NCBI RefSeq assembly: GCF_000744225.1
Contig: NZ_JQLN01000007.1
Location: forward strand, 372,001 to 436,000
DNA from: Kitasatospora mediocidica KCTC 9733
GTDB taxonomy: Bacteria > Actinomycetota > Actinomycetes > Streptomycetales > Streptomycetaceae
Length of the DNA stretch: 64,000 bases
Direction: 5' to 3'
The notes under the pieces were generated by a model. It saw only the letters and a program-made list of their open reading frames with translations, was not told the origin of the DNA and did no database searches. Positions within the stretch are counted from its first letter, which is position 1, and the number at the start of each line of letters is the position of its first letter. Position numbers and translations under genes: made by a program. This document shows, piece after piece, positions 7,815 to 16,540 of this stretch.

Positions 7815-8768
7815 TCAGGTGATGTCGTCGTCCACCGTCTCGGCGCGCGCGGACGGCACCGAGGCCAGCGGAGCGGCCGAGGCGCCGACCGGTCCGGACG
7901 CCTCGACGCCCTGCACCCCGCCGACACCCTCCACGCTCAGGTCCAGGTGCGAGGCCTCCTCGTCACCGAGGCCCGCGTCCGGGTTGCGGCGCCGCCTGCG
8001 CCGGTCGTTGAGCAGCGCGATCGCCACCGCGACGAAGAAGAGCACCCAGATCGGCGCCGCCAGCGCCAGCATGCTCACCGGGTCGGCGCTCGGCGTGGCG
8101 AAGGCCGCGAAGACCGTGATGGCCATCACCATGCCCCGCCACCAGCCCAGCATCCGCTTGCCGGAGAGCGCCCCGGTGAAGTTCAGCATCACCAGGATCA
8201 GCGGGAACTCGAAGGCCGCGCCGAACACCAGGACCATCCTGGTCGCGATGTTCAGATAGCCGTCGACGGGCAGGATCTGCTGCGCCCCGATCGGGGTGAA
8301 CGAGCCCAGCACCCGGATCGTGGTCGGCATCAGCAGGTAGGCGCAGGCCGCACCGCCGAGGAAGAGCGGCGTGCCGGCGGCCAGGAACCCCATCGAGTAC
8401 CGACGCTCGTTCTTGTGCAGACCGGGCGAGATGAAGGCCCAGAGCTGGTAGAGCCAGATCGGCACCGCGCCCACCAGGCCCGCCGTGATGCAGACCTTCA
8501 GGGTGAGCGCGAAGGGCGCCGTGACGCCGATGACCGCGACCTGGGCGCAGTGGCCGTGGAAGTGGGGGTCGGCCAGCTGCGCCGGGGTGCAGGCCGGCAG
8601 CGGCTCCATCAGCAGGTGCAGCAGCTCCTTGCTGAAGAACGCCGCGACGATCGTGCAGGCCACGATCGCCAGCACCGACTTGACCAGTCGGTTCCGCAGC
8701 TCGCGGAGGTGATCCCCGAGGGACATCCGTCCGTCGGGGTCCTTGGGCGGTTTGGAAGACTTGCTCAA
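7815..8768 (-). CDS. tatC: Sec-independent protein translocase TatC
   Basis: This 317-residue, six-helix membrane protein is the twin-arginine signal receptor of the Tat export pathway. The family signature is clear: the N-terminal SLGDHLRELRNRLVKS, the acidic/aromatic loops and KNERRYSMGFLAAGTPLFLGG. The C-terminal tail of about 70 residues after the last helix (starting NDRRRRRRNPDAG) is long, acidic and low in complexity, as in other streptomycete TatC proteins. The start is TTG at 8768 with GAGGA six bases upstream. tatA lies 71 nt upstream, so the two are probably one operon. Confidence 0.95.
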   Translation of the reverse strand: MSKSSKPPKDPDGRMSLGDHLRELRNRLVKSVLAIVACTIVAAFFSKELLHLLMEPLPACTPAQLADPHFHGHCAQVAVIGVTAPFALTLKVCITAGLVGAVPIWLYQLWAFISPGLHKNERRYSMGFLAAGTPLFLGGAACAYLLMPTTIRVLGSFTPIGAQQILPVDGYLNIATRMVLVFGAAFEFPLILVMLNFTGALSGKRMLGWWRGMVMAITVFAAFATPSADPVSMLALAAPIWVLFFVAVAIALLNDRRRRRRNPDAGLGDEEASHLDLSVEGVGGVQGVEASGPVGASAAPLASVPSARAETVDDDIT

Positions 8769-8839
8769 CCCCGGTCCTCAACTCGTGCGTCGCGCTCCGC
8801 CGGGCGGCGGGCCGCGGTGCCAGGGCCGGTCCGACCGCG

Positions 8840-9109
8840 TCAGTGCGGGCGGGCCGGCTTCTGCTCGGTGACCGGCCGCGCGGTGGAGGCGTCACCGGGT
8901 GCGGCCTGGATCGTCCTGACCGTCTCGGCCGCGGCCCGGGGGGCCTTGGCCGTCGTCCGCTCGGTGCCCTCGTCCTTCAGCGCCTGGGTCTCGCTCTTCA
9001 GGATGCGCAGGGACTGGCCCAGCGACCGGGCCAGCTGGGGCAGCCGTTTCGCGCCGAAGAGTACGGTCACCATCGCGGCGATCAGGAGGAACTCCACGAT
9101 CCTGCCCAT
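8840..9109 (-). CDS. tatA: Twin-arginine translocase subunit TatA
   Basis: This 89-residue protein has one N-terminal membrane helix (VEFLLIAAMVTVLFG), then the hinge and amphipathic helix AKRLPQLARSLGQSLRILKS with the conserved phenylalanine-glycine pair (FGAKRLP), and a charged, disordered tail. This is the TatA pore component. It is encoded just upstream of tatC on the same strand. Confidence 0.95.
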   Translation of the reverse strand: MGRIVEFLLIAAMVTVLFGAKRLPQLARSLGQSLRILKSETQALKDEGTERTTAKAPRAAAETVRTIQAAPGDASTARPVTEQKPARPH

Positions 9110-9297
9110 GGGCTACGACCTTCCTGGCGAGAGCGGCGATCCGGAGCCGGATCGGTCCGCGGGCGGACGGGACGGGTGCGGCCCGCGGATACGGCGGGCC
9201 AGGAGAGAGCCTAACCCGCGCGTGGCGGGCCCAGGAGCCCCCCAACCCTCACGAGCAGGTGAAGTTTGGGCGCGCGCGATCCGAACTGTTCGAGGAA

Positions 9298-9471
9298 TCA
9301 GCCCCGGACGGTCGCGCTCAGTTCCCCACAGGCCTCGGCGAGGGTGCGGGACGCGGTGTCCACCTCGCGGGAGAGCACCCGCACATCCAGCCACAGGCGC
9401 ATCGAGAGCACCCCCAGCACCAGCAGTCCCGCGGTACCGAGTCCCACGGCCGCCATCAGGATCCACGGCAC
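9298..9471 (-). CDS. Small single-span membrane protein upstream of tatA
   Basis: A 57-residue frame starts at GTG 9471 with GGAGG six bases upstream. It encodes a hydrophobic N-terminal helix (WILMAAVGLGTAGLLVLGVLS) followed by a short amphipathic region, LWLDVRVLSREVDTASRTLAE, that looks helical. A protein of this shape is commonly found in this position in Streptomyces, between tatA and the zinc-ribbon gene. The function is unknown. The orientation and the shared strand suggest it belongs to the tatA/tatC unit or to the pafBC unit. Confidence 0.65.
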   Translation of the reverse strand: MPWILMAAVGLGTAGLLVLGVLSMRLWLDVRVLSREVDTASRTLAEACGELSATVRG

Positions 9472-9506
9472 GAACGACCTCCACTGTTCTAGACGCTGTC
9501 GACGGC

Positions 9507-9740
9507 CTAGCCCTCGACCGGGACGAGCCGCATGGTGCGCACCCCGGCGCCGGTCAGCGCCTCGACGATCTTCTCACCGGCGGGCTTGCGCACCGCCGCA
9601 CCGCAGGCCGGGCAGCTGAAACTGTAAAAGGTCCGCTCCTTGGTGCGCCCCAGCGCCAGCCGGAACTCCGAGGCGGCCAGCTCGACCTTCTCCCGGCACT
9701 GCGAGCAGTAGACCTTGAACCTGGTGTCCTCTTCCGTCAC
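9507..9740 (-). CDS. Conserved zinc-ribbon protein
   Basis: This 77-residue protein has two CxxC knuckles (VYCSQCREK and FSCPACGAA) about 35 residues apart, which should bind one zinc ion. The spacer contains an FRLALGRTKERTFYSF segment. The GTG start at 9740 lies one base after the stop of pafC, so translation is coupled. The biochemical role is not known. The context suggests a link to PafBC-dependent regulation or simply read-through of that operon. Confidence 0.85.
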   Translation of the reverse strand: MTEEDTRFKVYCSQCREKVELAASEFRLALGRTKERTFYSFSCPACGAAVRKPAGEKIVEALTGAGVRTMRLVPVEG

Positions 9741-9741
9741 C

Positions 9742-10698
9742 TCAGTGCGTCCCGCCCTGGTACCCGGCCAGCGCCGCCAGCGCCGCCTCCCGGGCCTCGT
9801 CCGCGAGCGGGGCCGGCGAAACGATCCGCCCGTCCCGGCCCAGCCGCAGCGCCAGCGTGCGCAGGCCCGACGGGTCGGAGCTGCGCAGGGTGATCCGCAG
9901 GCCGCCGTCGGGCAGCTCCTCGGCCAGGTCGTGAGTGTAGTACTCGGCCACCCAGCGCCCGGCGGGGCCGACCTCGACGACCACCTCGGGGTCGTCCGCG
10001 CCCGGGTTGACCAGGCCCTGCGAGAGGTCGCGGGGCTCCAGGCGCGGCGGGCGGGCGGGCTCGTCCAGCAGCTTGAGCTCGGCGACCCGGTCCAGCCGGA
10101 AGAGCCGGCGGTCCTCGGAGGTCCGGCACCAGCCCTCCAGGTAGGTGTGGCCCTCGGTCACCAGGCGGATCGGGTCCACCTCGCGCTCGGTCATGCCGCC
10201 GCGCCCGTGCGAGTAGTAGCGCAGCCAGATCAGCCGGCCCTCGGAGAGCGCGCGGTCGATGTCGGCGAAGACCTGGCCCTCGGCCTCGAAGGTGACCCCG
10301 ACCCGGGCGCTGCCCTCCGCGCTCTCCCCCGCCGCGTTCTCGATCTTGGCGACGGCGCGGGTGAGCGCCTCGCGGTCACGCGCGCGCAGGCCCGGCAGGC
10401 CGGCCACCGCGCGGGCGGCCACCAGCAGCGCGGTCGCCTCGTCGGCGGCCAGCCGCAGCGGCTGGGCGACGTCGTCGACGTTGTGCCACCAGATCCGCTC
10501 GCCGTCGGTGTCGATGTCCAGCAGGTCGCCGCCGCGGAAGCTGGTGCCGCACATCGGCAGCACGTTCAGGTCCGCGATCAGCTCGCGCTCGGTGATCCCG
10601 AACGCCCGGGCCACCTCGGCGACCTCGGCGCCGGGGCGCTCGCGCAGGTAGGTGACCAGCGAGAGCATCCGGCGGGTCTGGTCGATGGCGTTGCTCAC
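9742..10698 (-). CDS. pafC: WYL-domain transcriptional regulator PafC
   Basis: This 318-residue protein has an N-terminal winged helix (LSLVTYLRERPGAEVAEVARAFGITERELIADL) and a central WYL domain with IWLRYYSHGRGGMTEREVDPIRL, then a C-terminal WCX extension. PafC pairs with PafB as an activator of the RecA-independent DNA-damage response in actinobacteria. The start overlaps the end of pafB by 4 nt, the usual arrangement for this heterodimer. WYL domains are thought to sense a single-stranded nucleic acid ligand. Confidence 0.92.
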   Translation of the reverse strand: MSNAIDQTRRMLSLVTYLRERPGAEVAEVARAFGITERELIADLNVLPMCGTSFRGGDLLDIDTDGERIWWHNVDDVAQPLRLAADEATALLVAARAVAGLPGLRARDREALTRAVAKIENAAGESAEGSARVGVTFEAEGQVFADIDRALSEGRLIWLRYYSHGRGGMTEREVDPIRLVTEGHTYLEGWCRTSEDRRLFRLDRVAELKLLDEPARPPRLEPRDLSQGLVNPGADDPEVVVEVGPAGRWVAEYYTHDLAEELPDGGLRITLRSSDPSGLRTLALRLGRDGRIVSPAPLADEAREAALAALAGYQGGTH

Positions 10699-11690
10699 CG
10701 GGTGGCTCCTTCAGGCGCTTGGGCTGCGAGGCCGGCCACGGCGCGCAGCCGGTCGATGACGTCGGCCCGCAGCTCGTCAGGCTCCAGGACGACCAGGTCC
10801 GGACCGAACTCGGCGAGGTCGGCGCCGAGCCCGTGACCGTACGGGATCTCCAACTCGTCCCACTGCGGGTCGATCTGACGGGTCGCCAACGCCTTGGTGC
10901 GCAGCGGGAACCCGGCACCGCGGCGCACCCGGACGGTGGCCGTGGCGGTGGCGCCCTCGCCGGCGAAGGTGGCGACGTAGGCCCGGACGTCCACATGCTC
11001 GGGGATCGGCGCGACGAACGCGCCCGCCCGCGAGCGGACCTTGCCGGTGATGCGGCTCAGCCGGAAGACCCGCACCGCCGAGCGGTCACGGTCCCAGCCG
11101 GCCAGGTACCAGTGGCCGCGCCAGCACTCCAGCGCCCACGGCTCGACCGAGCGCGCCTCGACGGCCGAGGCTCCGGACTTGCGGTACTCGAAACTGACGG
11201 GCCGCCGGTCGCGGGCGGCCAGCAGCAGCGGCTCGAACGCGGCCTCGCGGGCCGGGATCCGCGGCTCCAGCGCGGTGCGGCCGTCGGAGCCGTCCTCGGT
11301 GAACGGCACCCCCGCCGCGCGCAGCTTCTGCAGCGCGCCGCTGGCGGCGCCCGAGAGGCGGGCCTGGTGCCAGACCTTGGCGGCCAGGCTCAGCGCGGCC
11401 GCCTCCTCGGCGTCCAGCGCGATCTCCGGCAGCCGGTTGCGGTCGGCGCGGGCCAGGTAGCCGATCTCGCCGTCCGAGGTGTTCTCGTCGACGTCGATGA
11501 CCAGGCCCAGCTCGCGCAGGTCGTCCTTGTCCCGCTCGAACATCCGGTTGAAGGCGTCCTCGCTGCCGTGCTGCCAGGCCTCCCGGTAGGCCTCGATGGA
11601 CTCCCGAAGCTCTCGCTTGGAGAGCGGGCGTTTGGTGTTCATCAGGCACAGGGCGAGGTTCATCAGCCGCTCTGCCTTGGCGATCGCCAT
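10695..11690 (-). CDS. pafB: WYL-domain transcriptional regulator PafB
   Basis: This 331-residue partner of PafC has an N-terminal HTH (ERLMNLALCLMNTKRPLSKRE), a long linker helix and the WYL domain around VSFEYRKSGASAVEARSVEPW. The ATG at 11690 was chosen over longer extensions because the protein then begins with the family-typical MAIAKAERLMNL. In mycobacteria pafB and pafC follow pafA directly. Here three FKBP genes intervene between pafA and pafB. Confidence 0.92.
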   Translation of the reverse strand: MAIAKAERLMNLALCLMNTKRPLSKRELRESIEAYREAWQHGSEDAFNRMFERDKDDLRELGLVIDVDENTSDGEIGYLARADRNRLPEIALDAEEAAALSLAAKVWHQARLSGAASGALQKLRAAGVPFTEDGSDGRTALEPRIPAREAAFEPLLLAARDRRPVSFEYRKSGASAVEARSVEPWALECWRGHWYLAGWDRDRSAVRVFRLSRITGKVRSRAGAFVAPIPEHVDVRAYVATFAGEGATATATVRVRRGAGFPLRTKALATRQIDPQWDELEIPYGHGLGADLAEFGPDLVVLEPDELRADVIDRLRAVAGLAAQAPEGATR

Positions 11691-11805
11691 CGTGACCCTT
11701 CCGGTGTGCCGCGCAGCGCGCGGGCTGCGCCGCCGGGCCATTCGTGAACCCGGCGACCCGACCGTACCGGTAGCGGGACCTGCGGCGAAAGCCGGGACCG
11801 GACGA

Positions 11806-11841
11806 CGACGGCCGCACCCCGCGAGCGGGGTGCGGCCGTCG
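11806..11841 (-). terminator. Terminator hairpin downstream of the cytosolic FKBP gene
   Basis: A near-perfect GC stem (left arm CGACGGCCGCACCCC, 4-nt loop) begins 14 nt after the FKBP stop. It has no T-run, as is common in streptomycetes. Confidence 0.75.
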
Positions 11842-11854
11842 GGTGCGGCTGCTG

Positions 11855-12229
11855 TCAGACGCCCAGCAGGTCGACCACGAAGATCAGGGTCTCGCCCGCC
11901 TTGATCGCCGGGGTCGGCGACTGGTTGCCGTAGGCCTTGTTGGCCGGGATGATCAGCTCGCGCCGGCCACCGACCTTCATGCCGACGACACCCTCGTCCC
12001 AGCCCTTGATGACCCGGCCGCCGCCGAGCGGGAACTGGAAGGCCTGACCGCGGTTCCAGCTGGCGTCGAACTCCTCGCCGGTGCTGAACGCGACACCGAC
12101 GTAGTGGACCTTGACCGTCTGCCCGGCCTTGGCCTCGGCGCCGTCGCCCACCGTGATGTCGCGGATCTGCAGCTCCACCGGCGGCTCGCCACCCGGGAAG
12201 TCGATCTCCGGCTTCGTCAACTCGCTCAC
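11855..12229 (-). CDS. FKBP-type peptidyl-prolyl cis-trans isomerase, cytosolic
   Basis: This 124-residue single-domain FKBP catalyses proline isomerisation during folding. Active-site positions are intact: VKVHYVGV, EFDASWNRG, FQFPLGGGRVIKGWDEGV, LIIPANKAYG and the closing LIFVVDLLGV. It has no signal peptide, so it acts in the cytosol. Hairpins both upstream and downstream indicate that it is transcribed alone. Confidence 0.95.
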   Translation of the reverse strand: MSELTKPEIDFPGGEPPVELQIRDITVGDGAEAKAGQTVKVHYVGVAFSTGEEFDASWNRGQAFQFPLGGGRVIKGWDEGVVGMKVGGRRELIIPANKAYGNQSPTPAIKAGETLIFVVDLLGV

Positions 12230-12291
12230 AACTGCCTCTTCTCATCAGCCGCCCGTGGCGGCCTTCGTCAATGCTCCACAGCACACAGCAC

Positions 12292-12349
12292 GGCGGCGGA
12301 CCGCCGTACCGCGGCTCCCTGGGGAACCACCGTACGGGCGTCCGCCGCC
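12292..12349 (-). terminator. Large hairpin between two FKBP genes
   Basis: A long imperfect stem (GGCGGCGGAC... against ...GTCCGCCGCC) lies between the membrane FKBP stop at 12410 and the cytosolic FKBP start at 12229. It probably ends the former transcript. Confidence 0.65.
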
Positions 12350-12409
12350 CATGCACTTCAGGCCCGGCCGCGGGTCGCCCCGCCGCCGGTCACCCCATTA
12401 TGGTCGCTG

Positions 12410-13726
12410 TCAGTTGGCCGAACCGACACCGGCATCGAGGATGTCGATCACGAAGACCAGCGAGGAGTTGGCCGGAATGCCGCTCTGCGCCTGGTCCTTG
12501 TAGGCGAGCGAGGCCGGGATCACCAGCTCGATCCGGCTGCCGACGTTCTGGCCGACGACACCCTGGTCCCAGCCCGCGATGACGTTGCCGCCACCGGTGA
12601 CGAAGCTGAACGCCGTCTTGCCGATCGAGGAGTCGAACTCCTTGCCGTCCTTGAGCAGCGCGCCGGTGTACTGCACGACGACCTTCTCGCCGCTGGCGAC
12701 CTTCGGGCCCTTGCCCTGGATCAGCACCGCGGTCTTCAGCGCCGTCGGGTCGGTGACGCCGGCCGGCGGGGTGATCGTGTCCGGCTTGCCGGGGTTCTCC
12801 TTGACCTGCGGGAAGTCGGCCGGCGGCGCGGTGACGTCACCGCTCACCCGGGCGCCGGGGGCGTTGACGCGGTCGACGTCGATCACCATCACCAGGGTGT
12901 CGGTGGCGCCCAGGCCCAGGCTGGGGTTGCCCTGGCTGCCGAAGGCCGCCGCCGGGGGCGCCACGACGAGCAGCCGGCTGCCGGCCTTGGCGCCCACCAC
13001 GCTGGCGTCCAGCGCCGGGATCAGCTGACCCGTGCCGGCCTGGAAGATCTGCGGCTGGCCCTGGTCGTAGGAACCGGAGATGTCCTTGCCGGTGTTCCAG
13101 TCCTTCAGGGTGAAGTCCGCGGTGACCCAGGAGCCCTTGTCGGCCTTGGCGCCGTCGCCCTCGACCAGCGGCTTGACCACGAAGTTCCCGTCCGGGGAAC
13201 CGCCCGTGGGCAGCGTGATGGTCGCCTTCTTGCCGACGTCGCCGGTGACCGTCGGCAGCACCTTGGCGTCCGTCTTGATCGGCGGGACGGCCGGCGCGCT
13301 CGGCGAGGCCGGCGCGCTGGGCGTGGCGGTGGCACTGTCCGCGGCCGAGGACGAGCTGCTGTTGTCCGGCTTGTTGATCTCGTACAGCGCGACGCCGCTG
13401 CCGATCAGCAGCACGGCCAGCACGCTGGCCAGCACCGCGCCGAGCCGGCCCACGCCGGGCGCCTTATCGTAGTCCGCCTCGGACTGCTGCTCCTTGCGCA
13501 CCGTGGAGGCGAACACCTGCGGTTCGTCGTCCTTGGGCGTGCCGGAGGCGGCCGGCGCGGCCTGGCCCGGCTGAGCCCAGCCCGCCTGCTGCTTGAGAAT
13601 CGACGGCGGAATCACGATGGACTCGCCGTCGCCCGGCAGCGGGCCCCCGGGCCTCGGGGCCGCCGGGTCGGCGACCGCGCCGCTCGCGGTGTCGGCCTCG
13701 CCCGGGCCCGACGCATTCTCAGCCAT
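12410..13726 (-). CDS. Membrane-anchored tandem FKBP-type peptidyl-prolyl isomerase
   Basis: This 438-residue protein has a cytosolic Pro/Gly-rich N-terminus of about 95 residues, one transmembrane helix (LGAVLASVLAVLLIGSGVAL), a Ser/Ala/Pro linker and two FKBP-like domains outside the cell. The second domain keeps the catalytic pattern (VVQYTGALL, EFDSSIG, VIAGWDQGVVG, LVIPASLAYK, VFVIDIL). The first (around ADFTLKDWNTGKDISGSYDQG) has lost several active-site aromatics and may be structural or bind substrate. It is a paralogue of the lipoprotein at 13860-14855 with the same domain order. It probably assists folding of secreted proteins. Confidence 0.9.
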   Translation of the reverse strand: MAENASGPGEADTASGAVADPAAPRPGGPLPGDGESIVIPPSILKQQAGWAQPGQAAPAASGTPKDDEPQVFASTVRKEQQSEADYDKAPGVGRLGAVLASVLAVLLIGSGVALYEINKPDNSSSSSAADSATATPSAPASPSAPAVPPIKTDAKVLPTVTGDVGKKATITLPTGGSPDGNFVVKPLVEGDGAKADKGSWVTADFTLKDWNTGKDISGSYDQGQPQIFQAGTGQLIPALDASVVGAKAGSRLLVVAPPAAAFGSQGNPSLGLGATDTLVMVIDVDRVNAPGARVSGDVTAPPADFPQVKENPGKPDTITPPAGVTDPTALKTAVLIQGKGPKVASGEKVVVQYTGALLKDGKEFDSSIGKTAFSFVTGGGNVIAGWDQGVVGQNVGSRIELVIPASLAYKDQAQSGIPANSSLVFVIDILDAGVGSAN

Positions 13727-13797
13727 GACTCCCCATCCTCGCCATCAGATCGCTCGCCGCTGTGCGAATCGGCAGCAGTATGTCAGCTCAGCATGAG

Positions 13798-13843
13798 GGC
13801 AGGCTCTCATCGTCTGTACATGACATGTGAGAAGGGCCTGCCC
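13798..13843 (-). terminator. Terminator hairpin of the FKBP lipoprotein gene
   Basis: The arms GGGCAGG-CTCTCA and TGAGAAGGGCCTGCCC form an imperfect stem 17 nt after the stop at 13860. Confidence 0.5.
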
Positions 13844-13859
13844 CACCGCTACCGATCGA

Positions 13860-14855
13860 CTACACAGCTTCCAGGATGTCGATCACAAACACCAGCGTGG
13901 AGTTGGCCGGGATCGAGGACTGCGCCTTGTCGCCGTAGCCGAGCGCGGGCGGAATCACCAGCAGCATCCGGCTGCCCACCGGCTGGCCGACCAGCCCCTT
14001 GTCCCAGCCCTGGATCACACTGCCGGTGCCCACCTGCAGGGCCTGCGCCCCGCCGTGGCTCCAGGACGAGTCGAACTGCTGGCCGTTGCTCCACAGCACC
14101 CCGGTGTACTGCACCACCAGCGTCTGCCCGGCCTGCACCGGTTTGCCGTCGCCCTTGATCAGCGCGAAGCTCTGCAGGTCGGTCGGCGCCGGCTGGTCCT
14201 TGGGGATGGTGATCGTCGGGGCGGCCTTGCCGTTGTCCTTCACCTGCGGGGAGGTGGGCGGCGCCTGCGTCATCGTCCCGGTCACCGCGGAGTCCTGCGG
14301 CACGTCCTCCATGATGTCCAGCACGAAGACCACGGTGTCCTGGCCGCCCACGCTCAGCGCGCTGTTCCCGGTGCTGCCGAAGCCCGCGGCCGGCGGGGCC
14401 ACCACCAGCACCCGGCTGCCGACCTTCTTGCCCACCACGCTCTGGTCGAAGGCCGGCACCAGCTGCCCGCTGCCCGCCTGGTAGAGCTGCGGCTTGGAGC
14501 CGGCGTCGTAGGAGCTCGGCACGTCCTTGCCGGTCGTCCAGTTCTTCGCCGTGTAGTTGACCGTCACCCAGTCGCCCTTGTTGACCCCGGCGCCGTCGCC
14601 CTCGCTCAGCGTGCTGACAACGAACTGGCCGCTCGGCTGCCCCGCCGGGAGGGTGATCGTCGCCTTCTTGCCGAAGTCCCCGGTCACCGTGGGCATCGGC
14701 GAGGCCGACCCCACCGGGCTCGGCACGGCCGGGGCCGAACTGCTCGGCGCCGCGGACGGGCCGCTCTTCACGGGTGTGCTGCTGCTGCACGCCACGAGCG
14801 CCAGCAATGGCAGGGCTGCGAGCAGCCCGGCAATCCGTCGCACGGTGTTCCTCAC
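13860..14855 (-). CDS. FKBP-type peptidyl-prolyl isomerase lipoprotein
   Basis: This 331-residue protein has a lipoprotein signal (GLLAALPLLALVAC, with the lipobox cysteine at residue 23), a Ser/Pro linker and two FKBP domains. The C-terminal domain retains VVQYTGVLW, FDSSWSHGG, VIQGWDKGLVG, LVIPPALGYG and VFVIDILEAV. The N-terminal domain is divergent, as in the neighbouring membrane-anchored paralogue. It should act at the outer face of the membrane on exported proteins. It is separated from pafA by a strong terminator. Confidence 0.92.
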   Translation of the reverse strand: MRNTVRRIAGLLAALPLLALVACSSSTPVKSGPSAAPSSSAPAVPSPVGSASPMPTVTGDFGKKATITLPAGQPSGQFVVSTLSEGDGAGVNKGDWVTVNYTAKNWTTGKDVPSSYDAGSKPQLYQAGSGQLVPAFDQSVVGKKVGSRVLVVAPPAAGFGSTGNSALSVGGQDTVVFVLDIMEDVPQDSAVTGTMTQAPPTSPQVKDNGKAAPTITIPKDQPAPTDLQSFALIKGDGKPVQAGQTLVVQYTGVLWSNGQQFDSSWSHGGAQALQVGTGSVIQGWDKGLVGQPVGSRMLLVIPPALGYGDKAQSSIPANSTLVFVIDILEAV

Positions 14856-14920
14856 TGTCGGTCAAGTCCGGTCCATACGGCCAGCGAACTCGACCCACCC
14901 TAGAACCCGCACCCTCCGCA

Positions 14921-14989
14921 GGCCGGAAGGCGGGGCGGGGAGGTGATCAACCACACGATCGGATCACCTTCCCGCCCCGCCCTCCGGCC
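14921..14989 (-). terminator. Long terminator hairpin of pafA
   Basis: Arms of 27 to 28 nt (GGCCGGAAGGCGGGGCGGGG... and its complement, nearly perfect) start 20 nt after the pafA stop. Confidence 0.8.
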
Positions 14990-15008
14990 GCACGGGACCG
15001 ACGACGGG

Positions 15009-16370
15009 CTACATGCCCGCGATCAGCTTCTCCACCCGCTCGTCCACCGAACGGAACGGGTCCTTGCAGAGCACGGTGCGCTGCGCCTGGTCGTTGAGCT
15101 TGAGGTGCACCCAGTCCACCGTGAAGTCGCGGCGCTGCTCCTGCGCCTTGCGGATGAAGTCCCCGCGCAGCCGGGCGCGGGTGGTCTGCGGCGGGACGGA
15201 CTTGGCCTCGAAGGTCTTCAGGTCGGTGGTGACCCGCTGGGCCTGGCCCTTGTTCTGCAGCAGGTAGAAGAGCCCGCGACGGCGGTGGATGTCGTGGTAG
15301 GCCAGGTCGATCTGGGCGACCCGGGGGTTCGACATGCTCATCTGGTGCTTCTCGCGGTAGCGCTCGATCAGCTGGTACTTCATGATCCAGTCGATCTCGT
15401 TGCCGACCTTGGCGAGGTCCTCGGTGCGCACCGCCTCCAGCGTGCGGCCCCACAGCTCCAGCACCCGGCCCACCGTGCCGGTGTTCAGACCCTTGCGGTC
15501 GGCGAACTCCAGCGCCTTGCCGTAGTACTCCTCCTGGATCTCCAGCGCGCTGGCCTCCCGGCCGTTGGCCAGCCGGACCTGGTGGCGGCCGGTGAGGTCA
15601 TGACTGACCTCGCGGATCGCCCGGATCGGGTTCTCCAGCGTCAGGTCCCGCATCACCACGCCGGCCTCGATCAGCCGCAGCACCAGGTCGGTGGCGCCGA
15701 CCTTGAGCAGGGTGGTGGTCTCCGACATGTTGGAGTCACCCACGATCACGTGCAGCCGCCGGTAGCGCTCGGCGTCCGCGTGCGGCTCGTCGCGGGTGTT
15801 GATGATCGGACGGGAGCGGGTGGTCGCCGAGCTGACGCCCTCCCAGATGTGCTCCGCCCGCTGGCTCACGCAGTAGACCGCACCGCGCGGGGTCTGCAGC
15901 ACCTTGCCGGCACCGCAGATCAGCTGGCGGGTCACCAGGAACGGGATCAGCACGTCGGCCAGCCGGGAGAACTCCCCGTGCCGGGCCACCAGATAGTTCT
16001 CGTGGCAGCCGTAGGAGTTGCCGGCCGAGTCGGTGTTGTTCTTGAAGAGGTAGACGTCGCCTGCGATGCCCTCCTCGTGCAGCCGCCGCTCGGCGTCCAC
16101 CAGGAGACCTTCGAGGATGCGCTCGCCCGCCTTGTCGTGCGTCACCAGCTCGGTGACGTCGTCGCACTCCGGAGTGGCGTACTCGGGGTGCGAACCGACA
16201 TCGAGGTAAAGCCGTGCGCCATTGCGCAGGAAGACATTGCTGCTTCGTCCCCAGGAAACTACGCGGCGGAAGAGGTACCTGGCCACCTCGTCCGGAGACA
16301 GACGCCGTTGTCCCCGGAACGTACACGTGACGCCGTACTCGTTCTCCAGCCCGAAAATTCGGCGATCCAT
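15009..16370 (-). CDS. pafA: Pup-protein ligase PafA
   Basis: This 453-residue carboxylate-amine ligase attaches the C-terminal glutamate of Pup to lysines of target proteins using ATP. Family landmarks are MDRRIFGLENEYG at the N-terminus, the catalytic aspartate in RLYLDVGSHPEYATPE (Asp57 here), the FKNNTDSAGNSYGCHENY stretch and INTRDEPHADAERYRRLHVI. It is homologous to Dop (19205-20716). It is separated from prcA by a hairpin, so it probably has its own promoter. Confidence 0.97.
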   Translation of the reverse strand: MDRRIFGLENEYGVTCTFRGQRRLSPDEVARYLFRRVVSWGRSSNVFLRNGARLYLDVGSHPEYATPECDDVTELVTHDKAGERILEGLLVDAERRLHEEGIAGDVYLFKNNTDSAGNSYGCHENYLVARHGEFSRLADVLIPFLVTRQLICGAGKVLQTPRGAVYCVSQRAEHIWEGVSSATTRSRPIINTRDEPHADAERYRRLHVIVGDSNMSETTTLLKVGATDLVLRLIEAGVVMRDLTLENPIRAIREVSHDLTGRHQVRLANGREASALEIQEEYYGKALEFADRKGLNTGTVGRVLELWGRTLEAVRTEDLAKVGNEIDWIMKYQLIERYREKHQMSMSNPRVAQIDLAYHDIHRRRGLFYLLQNKGQAQRVTTDLKTFEAKSVPPQTTRARLRGDFIRKAQEQRRDFTVDWVHLKLNDQAQRTVLCKDPFRSVDERVEKLIAGM

Positions 16371-16483
16371 GGTGGGACTTTACGCTTCTGGCGACGTTCT
16401 GAAACCGTTTCGGCTGCGCCAATCGGAGCACGGTTATTCCGGCCCGGATCACGGCCCGCCGAGGACGGCCCGGAAATGCGCGC

Positions 16484-16524
16484 GCCCGTGGGGCGCGGCG
16501 CCGATCGCGCCGCACCCCACGGGC
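16484..16524 (-). terminator. Terminator hairpin of the prcBA unit
   Basis: An almost perfect GC stem (arms GCCCGTGGGGCGCGGCG and complement) lies 16 nt after the prcA stop. Confidence 0.75.
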
Positions 16525-16540
16525 TCGGAAGGCCGCCGCG

